From NCBI GenBank assembly GCA_025355395.1, contig JANXZT010000539.1, positions 1 through 10,577 of the forward strand: a stretch of 10,577 nucleotides of DNA. Direction: 5' to 3'. Positions 6,161-10,577 of the stretch are shown piece by piece; position 1 is the stretch's first letter; each line of letters opens with the position of its first letter. Below the pieces are notes generated by a model. That model did not search any database. It was not told the origin of the DNA and saw nothing but the letters and a program-made list of their open reading frames with translations. A program made the position numbers and the translations under genes. This DNA is from Betaproteobacteria bacterium. GTDB lineage: Bacteria; Pseudomonadota; Gammaproteobacteria; Burkholderiales; Casimicrobiaceae.

Positions 6161-6883
6161 CTAGAGTGGAGCACCGATGCGTCTGGCGACCTCCCGGTAA
6201 TGCTCGATCACATCGCCCAAGTCGCGCCGGAAACGATCCTTGTCGAGCTTCTCCCCGGTTTTCACGTCCCACAACCGACAACCGTCGGGTGTGAACTCGT
6301 CCCCGAGCACCAGCGGGCCTTGGGGGTTGTCCAGCGTATGGCCGAATTCCAGCTTGTAGTCGACGAGAACGATGCCTGCGGTCTCGAACATCGGCTTCAA
6401 GAGTGCGTTGACCTCGTGAGTCATTTTTTTCATCTGCGCGATTTCATCGGCATTGGCCCACCCCAGGATGCGAATGTGATCGTCGTTGACCAGCGGATCG
6501 TGGAGCGCATCGTTTTTCAGGAAAAATTCGAAGATCGGTTCCGGTAACCGCGTACCCTCCTCGATGCCATAGCGCTTGGCCATCGAGCCGGCACATACGT
6601 TGCGCACGACGCATTCGACCGGCAGCATCTTCATCGCCTTGACCAGCGAATCGCGCTCGTTCAGAAGGCGCACGAAATGAGTGGGCACCCCAGCCGCCGA
6701 GAGCTTGCCCATCACATACGCGTTGATCCTGTTGTTAGTCTCGCCCTTCCGATCGAGCTTGGCGAGCTTGGCACCATCGAACGCGGACACATCGTCACGG
6801 TAATGCATGATGAGATGCTGTGGATCGTCGGTCGCGTACACCGTCTTGGCCTTGCCGCGGTAGCGCTCCTGGCGCTTTTCCAT
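6161..6883 (-). CDS. purC: Phosphoribosylaminoimidazole-succinocarboxamide synthase (SAICAR synthetase)
   Basis: PurC catalyses the ATP-dependent joining of CAIR and aspartate to give SAICAR in de novo purine synthesis (EC 6.3.2.6). The 240-residue product is full length (E. coli 237). Visible motifs are the N-terminal YRGKAKTVY (8-16), AFDGAKLAKLDRKGETNN (34-51), family signature one LPVECVVRNVCAGS (87-100), signature two LVDYKLEFG, and the substrate loop GDEFTPDGCRLWD. The C-terminal VIEHYREVARRIG matches E. coli closely. The ATG at 6883 follows an AGGGAGAG ribosome site with a 5-nt gap. It is the last gene of the leftward cluster, 63 bp after the MBL gene, and ends 18 bp before the shared terminator. 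Nothing resembling a PurR operator was recognised upstream. Confidence 0.98.
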   Translation of the reverse strand: MEKRQERYRGKAKTVYATDDPQHLIMHYRDDVSAFDGAKLAKLDRKGETNNRINAYVMGKLSAAGVPTHFVRLLNERDSLVKAMKMLPVECVVRNVCAGSMAKRYGIEEGTRLPEPIFEFFLKNDALHDPLVNDDHIRILGWANADEIAQMKKMTHEVNALLKPMFETAGIVLVDYKLEFGHTLDNPQGPLVLGDEFTPDGCRLWDVKTGEKLDKDRFRRDLGDVIEHYREVARRIGAPL

Positions 6884-6946
6884 TCGAACTCTCCCTCACC
6901 AACGCTTAAACAGTGGCCTGCACCGGCCGCGCGCCGATCATGCGCT

Positions 6947-7711
6947 TTAGCAATCGCGCCAGGCAAAGCCGATGGCCTGGTCGGCAATGCCGATCCACTC
7001 GGCCGCGCAACTCAATGCGCCGGCAAGGGCAGCGCTTGCCCGCTCCGGCGTGTTGTTTTGCTGCGAAAGATGCGCCGCCACCACATGCTTCAGCCGCGAC
7101 GTATCGATGGCCTCCAGAATCCTGGCAGCAGCGCCGTTATGCAGATGCCCGAAGCGGCCGGCAATGCGTTGCTTCAGCGTGAACGGGTAAGCGCTTCCTG
7201 CCAGCATGTCGAGGTCGTGGTTGCATTCCAGAACCAACGCGTCGCATCCCGAAAGGCTCGCTTCGACATACGGCGTCGATTCGCCGATGTCGGTCAACAC
7301 GCCAAGACGGGAGCGCCCGTCGGCGACCACGAACTGCACCGGCTCGCGTGCATCATGCGGAACGGGGAACGGGCAGATCTCGAGGTCGCCAATGCCGAAA
7401 CGGTCGTGGCTATCGAAGCCGTAGATGCGCTCGCAGCCATCGAAGCGGCCCGCAGCCATCGTCAGTGTGCCAAACGTTGCCCACACCGCGGTGCCATAGC
7501 GCGCCGCAAAGGCCGGCACGCCGCCAATGTGGTCCGAATGTTCATGCGTCACCAGAATCGCCGTGACATCTTCGGGTGCCAGGCCATGACGCGAGAGCCG
7601 GGCGACAGCATCGCGCACGCCGAAGCCGCAGTCGATCATCACGCACGTTTTGCCGGCGATCACCAGCAGAGCGTTGCCCTCGCTGCCGCTGCCTATCGAC
7701 GCGAAGCGCAC
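6947..7711 (-). CDS. MBL-fold metallohydrolase, YycJ/WalJ-like
   Basis: A 254-residue cytoplasmic metallo-beta-lactamase-fold protein that probably binds two zinc or iron ions. The metal motif THEHSDH supplies H56, H58, D60 and H61. Further ligands are likely H119 (VPHDA), D141 (LTDIGE) and H214 (AAHLSQQNN). The opening FASIGSGSEGNALLV and the ECNHDLDML...PFTLKQRI block (162-183) are typical of the YycJ branch rather than of beta-lactamases or RNase Z. The YycJ group includes exonuclease-like proteins, so DNA processing is possible; the exact substrate is unknown. The start is a GTG at 7711, where conserved sequence begins at once, with only a weak GAG about 9 nt upstream. It lies between bamC (111 bp upstream) and purC (63 bp downstream) in the same transcription unit. 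Confidence 0.88.
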   Translation of the reverse strand: MRFASIGSGSEGNALLVIAGKTCVMIDCGFGVRDAVARLSRHGLAPEDVTAILVTHEHSDHIGGVPAFAARYGTAVWATFGTLTMAAGRFDGCERIYGFDSHDRFGIGDLEICPFPVPHDAREPVQFVVADGRSRLGVLTDIGESTPYVEASLSGCDALVLECNHDLDMLAGSAYPFTLKQRIAGRFGHLHNGAAARILEAIDTSRLKHVVAAHLSQQNNTPERASAALAGALSCAAEWIGIADQAIGFAWRDC

Positions 7712-7822
7712 CGGCGCCGACTCGACGAAGCGTCAGGAATGGCAGGTAGCGCCCACCACGACTGTGCTGATGAATGGGTCATGCGTGACGAGATGCCGAT
7801 GCGGTCACCGGTCGTTGCGCTC

Positions 7823-8947
7823 TCACTTCAGCTGATCGCGAAGCAAGGCGAGAATTCGGGTTCCCGTCAGTGATTTGTCGGCGGCACCTTCCGGATTCTG
7901 CACCACCACCGCACTGCCGGTACCGGCTTCGGCCACCGCGATACGGTACTGCTCCGGCTTATCGGTGGTGTCGCGCCAGAATGCAAAGCGCGAGAAAAAT
8001 CCGGTGTCCTTCTTTTCCGCGTCGGGATCGGCGTAGCGGACGAAGTAGAGGCCCTTCGAGCGATCGCGGTCGACGACGGTGAAGCCAATGCGGTCAAGTG
8101 TGAGGCCCACGCGGCGCCAGGCGCGATCGAATGAATCGTCCACCACCAGGCGGCTCGTGCCGTCGGTCGCCTTCTCGACGCGCGCCCGATCGGGTGTGGC
8201 CGCTGCGGTTTGGAGGGATTGCCTGGCCTCCGGCTGCGTGGCGCCAAAGCGCACCAGCATGCGCGTCAGCATCTCGGCTTCAAGATCGGGGTTCGGTGGC
8301 AGCACCGCCCACGCGAATGCCACCGGAGAGTGGTCGCTGGTGGCGGTCGGCATTTGCTCCATGCCCCGATGGGACACGTAAATTTCCACCGTTCCAGGGT
8401 CGTTTCCGCGCTCGACGCGAGTGCGGAATTTGTCGCGCTTGTAGGTGGTGAAGAGCGCGTCGGCAATCTTGCCCAACTGGCGCCGGATGAAATCCTGCGG
8501 AATCTCCGCCCGGTTCTCGACCCAATCCGTTTCGATGACACCGATCTGCGGTTGCTCCACCGCGATGGCAAACCCGGTGTCGGTCCAGAATTGGCGCACG
8601 GTATTCATCGCCTGCTCGGGTGTGGTCTTGACCACGATCCAGCGCTCGTTGCCGGCTCGCACGACGCGCGCATCGGCATTAGCCTTGGGGGCGATGTCCT
8701 GGCCGGCCGCCGGACGATTGGCATCGCGCGCCGCGAGGCCCGAGGCGGTGGCGACGTTGTAGCGCTCGTCGTATGCAGGCGCTGACAAGTCGGGCGGAAT
8801 CTCCAGCGCGGGGGCAGTGGCGGTCGACTTGTAGTCGATTTTCTTGCCAATCGAGGAGGTCATCGATTCACAACCGGAGAATAAAAGCGCGGAGAGGAGC
8901 GCCGCGGCAAGCGCGCGCAACGGCGCGCAGAACTGATTTACTTCCAT
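7823..8947 (-). CDS. bamC: Outer membrane protein assembly factor BamC (NlpB/DapX)
   Basis: BamC is a lipoprotein of the BAM complex, which folds beta-barrel proteins into the outer membrane. The 374-residue product (E. coli 344) starts with a signal peptide and lipobox F23-S24-G25-C26. An unstructured segment follows with DYKST...LEIPPDLSAP (about 38-57), the part that contacts BamD in characterised homologues. Two helix-grip domains follow. The first is about 95-205, including RWIVVKTTPEQAMNTVRQFW and GVIETDWVENRAEIP. The second is about 245-374, including SFDRAWRRVGLTLDRIGFTVVDRDRSKGLYFVRY, given here only as start and end: SFDRAWRRVG to YFVRY. ATG 8947 was chosen because AAAGG lies 8 nt upstream. 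The GTG at 8956 overlaps that site. It begins 16 nt after the dapA stop, so the two are co-transcribed and possibly coupled. Confidence 0.93.
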   Translation of the reverse strand: MEVNQFCAPLRALAAALLSALLFSGCESMTSSIGKKIDYKSTATAPALEIPPDLSAPAYDERYNVATASGLAARDANRPAAGQDIAPKANADARVVRAGNERWIVVKTTPEQAMNTVRQFWTDTGFAIAVEQPQIGVIETDWVENRAEIPQDFIRRQLGKIADALFTTYKRDKFRTRVERGNDPGTVEIYVSHRGMEQMPTATSDHSPVAFAWAVLPPNPDLEAEMLTRMLVRFGATQPEARQSLQTAAATPDRARVEKATDGTSRLVVDDSFDRAWRRVGLTLDRIGFTVVDRDRSKGLYFVRYADPDAEKKDTGFFSRFAFWRDTTDKPEQYRIAVAEAGTGSAVVVQNPEGAADKSLTGTRILALLRDQLK

Positions 8948-8963
8948 GCGAAACACCTTTGGA

Positions 8964-9854
8964 TCAATGGAGACAGCCGGCCTCGCGTAAGGCGATGCGA
9001 ACGGTCTCGTAATGCTGCGGCGCCAACGGCGTCAACGGCAGCCGCAGCTCGTTGTGGATAAAGCCCATCTCGGCGAGCGCCCACTTGACGGGGATCGGAT
9101 TCGCCTCGACGAAGAGCTGGCGATGCAAAGGCAGCAGACGGTCATTGGCAGCCCGTGCCGCCGGAATGGCGGAGGCCAATGCAGCGGTGCACATCTCGGA
9201 CATCAGGCGCGGCGCGACGTTCGCGGTCACTGAAATAACGCCGTGCCCTCCGAGCAGCATCAATGGCAACCCGGTGATGTCTTCGCCGCTGTAAACGACG
9301 AAATCGCGCTTGCCCGCCGCCTTCAGGGCGCGAATCAACTCACTCCCCCGGCCCAGATCGGCTGTGGCGTCCTTGAGCCCGACAATGCCCGGCACATCAG
9401 CCAACCGCATTACGGTCTCGTTGGCAATATCTGCCACCGTGCGGCCGGGAACGTTGTACAGGAGCAGCGGCAGGTCCACCTTTTCGGCGATCAATCGAAA
9501 GTGCCGGTACATTCCTTCCTGCGTGGGCTTGTTGTAATACGGGACCACCGACAGGCCCGCAGCGGCGCCCGCACGCTTGGCATACGCGGTAAGCTCGATT
9601 GCCTCGGTCGTGGAGTTGGCGCCCGTTCCGGCAAAAATCGGGATACGCCCACGCGCCTGCGCCACCGCAGACTTGATGAGCAGGCAGTGTTCATCGAAGT
9701 TGACGGTCGGCGATTCGCCGGTGGTGCCAACGATGACGATTCCCGCGGTGCCATTGCTGACGTGAAAATCGATCAGCTTGCCCAGTCCGGGAAGATCGAG
9801 CGCGCCACCGGGGAGCATGGGTGTGGCGATGGCGACGATGCTGCCAGTCAACAT
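8964..9854 (-). CDS. dapA: 4-hydroxy-tetrahydrodipicolinate synthase
   Basis: DapA condenses pyruvate with aspartate semialdehyde, the first committed step to diaminopimelate and lysine (EC 4.3.3.7). The 296-residue protein is full length, and its numbering matches E. coli exactly at each catalytic residue: T44 and T45 (VGTTGES), Y107 (PYYNKPTQ), Y133 and R138 (LYNVPGRT), and Schiff-base lysine K161 (GLKDAT). It also keeps the GGHGVISVTANVAP segment. It is a (beta/alpha)8 barrel, tetrameric in E. coli, with feedback inhibition by lysine varying among species. The ATG at 9854 gives the usual MLTGSIVAIATP start, but no Shine-Dalgarno sequence is seen before it. It lies 63 bp after the methyltransferase gene, where a TAAAAT box could add a promoter, and 16 bp before bamC, the same order as in E. 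coli. Confidence 0.98.
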   Translation of the reverse strand: MLTGSIVAIATPMLPGGALDLPGLGKLIDFHVSNGTAGIVIVGTTGESPTVNFDEHCLLIKSAVAQARGRIPIFAGTGANSTTEAIELTAYAKRAGAAAGLSVVPYYNKPTQEGMYRHFRLIAEKVDLPLLLYNVPGRTVADIANETVMRLADVPGIVGLKDATADLGRGSELIRALKAAGKRDFVVYSGEDITGLPLMLLGGHGVISVTANVAPRLMSEMCTAALASAIPAARAANDRLLPLHRQLFVEANPIPVKWALAEMGFIHNELRLPLTPLAPQHYETVRIALREAGCLH

Positions 9855-9879
9855 TGAGCGGTGCGCAACGAAAAGCGCG

Positions 9880-9885
9880 ATTTTA
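9880..9885 (-). promoter_or_regulatory. Candidate -10 box upstream of dapA
   Basis: On the minus strand 9885-9880 reads TAAAAT, about 25 nt before the dapA start, so transcription would begin near 9873 with a leader of about 20 nt. No matching -35 is found at normal spacing, so this is only a candidate for an internal promoter separating dapA from the genes before it. Confidence 0.25.
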
Positions 9886-9917
9886 CCCCATTGCCCGCGT
9901 GGTAAGTCGGCATCGCG

Positions 9918-10469
9918 TCAAGCTTCCAGCGCGGGCGGCCACGGGCGCGCCGTCCCCGCCGCGGCCACCCGCTGCACGACCGCGCCGCGCCCCGCGTGAT
10001 GCAGCTCTCCCTGCTCGAACGCGACGATCGTGAGCGCCGCGCCGAAGACGTCGAGGAGCTCTGCGGGCCGCAGCAGGAAATCCGGATTGGACGGCTTTCC
10101 GTATCGCTCGTTGCCGATCGCAAAGGTCTCGTAGAGCAATATCCCATCCGGTGCCAATGCGGCGAGCAGATGCGGCCACAACGGCCGATGCAGATAATTG
10201 CAAACAATGATCGCATCGAAGCGCCGGGCAGGTAATGGCCACAGCCCGGTTTCGAGATCCGCGGCCAGCGTATCGACATTTGCCATGCCGGACATCGATG
10301 CCAGGGCCGCCGCATCGCGGTCAACCGCGAGCACCCGAAAACCGTGGCACGCAAAAAAGCGCGCGTGGCGTCCTCTCCCAGCGGCCACATCGAGCACCCG
10401 CCCCTTTTCGCGGATTAGAGAGGCGAAGCGGATAATCCATGCAGACGGCGTCGCGTCATCGGTGTGCAT
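9918..10469 (-). CDS. Class I SAM-dependent methyltransferase, substrate unknown
   Basis: A 183-residue cytoplasmic methyltransferase with a Rossmann-like fold. Motif I is VLDVAAGRGRHA (25-36), the glycine-rich SAM loop. D50 at the end of strand two (VLAVDRD) should bind the SAM ribose. Post-motif sequences FDAIIVCNYLHRPLWPHLLAAL and DGILLYETFAIGNERYGKP follow, abbreviated here to IIVCNYLHR and YETFAIGNE. The TF-x-GNE-x-YG-KPSNP region resembles a TehB-like group of small bacterial methyltransferases whose substrate I do not know. At 183 residues it is near the minimum for the fold, with almost no extra substrate domain. GGAG lies 7 nt before the ATG at 10469. The preceding partial gene ends only 2 bp before this start, indicating coupling. 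The C-terminus is Ala/Pro rich. Confidence 0.85.
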   Translation of the reverse strand: MHTDDATPSAWIIRFASLIREKGRVLDVAAGRGRHARFFACHGFRVLAVDRDAAALASMSGMANVDTLAADLETGLWPLPARRFDAIIVCNYLHRPLWPHLLAALAPDGILLYETFAIGNERYGKPSNPDFLLRPAELLDVFGAALTIVAFEQGELHHAGRGAVVQRVAAAGTARPWPPALEA

Positions 10470-10471
10470 GG

Positions 10472-10577
10472 TCAGGCTCCATCTGGCGCGGCGCCGGCGG
10501 TGCCGGACTCGGCGCCCGGCGGGAGCTTGCTGCCCGCGCCACGATTCACATCACGCAATGTCACGCTTTTGCAAACG
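10472..10577 (-). CDS. C-terminal end of an unrecognised gene, 5' part outside window
   Basis: An open frame enters from the right edge and ends in TGA at 10474-10472, 2 bp before the methyltransferase ATG. The 34 visible residues start VCKSVTLRDVNRGAGSKLP and finish in a Gly/Ala/Pro-rich, probably disordered tail. I do not recognise the family. The other two frames on this strand give no comparable continuation; one stops after eight codons. The tight junction with the next gene, whose ribosome site lies inside this frame, supports it as the real upstream operon member. Confidence 0.5.
   Translation of the reverse strand, partial: VCKSVTLRDVNRGAGSKLPPGAESGTAGAAPDGA

Noticed and set aside
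6677..7873. 398-codon plus-strand frame across purC and the MBL gene
   Set aside because: It is antisense to two genes with clear catalytic motifs and has no conserved features itself.
1..10577. CRISPR arrays, tRNA/rRNA genes, IS elements, toxin-antitoxin or defence systems
   Set aside because: No regularly spaced repeats, tRNA cloverleaf, transposase or paired small genes could be seen on either strand; the only mobile-element sign is the partial integrase.

Overview
The window is a GC-rich, densely packed chromosomal segment. Its gene content fits a betaproteobacterium: a long MutS, a SlyD-type FKBP with a short His tail, an L16 arginine hydroxylase homologue, and a dapA-bamC-MBL-purC cluster. 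This lineage call rests on recalled protein similarity and gene order; I could not run a search, and no rRNA or tRNA gene is present to confirm it.

Positions 1-656 look like one end of an integrated element. A tyrosine integrase, cut by the window edge, is transcribed leftward away from mutS. The 81 bp between them hold two sets of direct repeats and a perfect inverted repeat laid over the integrase -10 box and start codon. mutS (657-3302, +) is complete and has all catalytic motifs. slyD (3332-3820, -) converges on it, and roxA (3931-5127, +) is divergent from slyD.

roxA is followed, with a 26 bp overlap, by a small protein with a degenerate phospholipase D-like motif. A strong sigma70-type promoter embedded in an interrupted palindrome (5644-5686) then leads, after a leader of about 110 nt, to a 96-residue Thr/Ala/Pro-rich lipoprotein. 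A bidirectional terminator (6111-6142) separates it from the leftward cluster.

The leftward cluster, in transcription order, is: the tail of an unrecognised gene, a SAM-dependent methyltransferase, dapA (lysine and peptidoglycan precursor synthesis), bamC (outer membrane assembly), an MBL-fold hydrolase and purC (purine synthesis). It matches the E. coli dapA-bamC-purC order with an extra MBL gene before purC. All gaps are 2 to 111 bp.

Most of the window is ordinary housekeeping sequence and I see no clear new multi-gene system. The points most worth following up are the integrase/mutS junction, the PLD-like companion of roxA, and the promoter palindrome in front of the lipoprotein. No stretch over 300 bp lacks a gene; the longest gap is 5624-5803.
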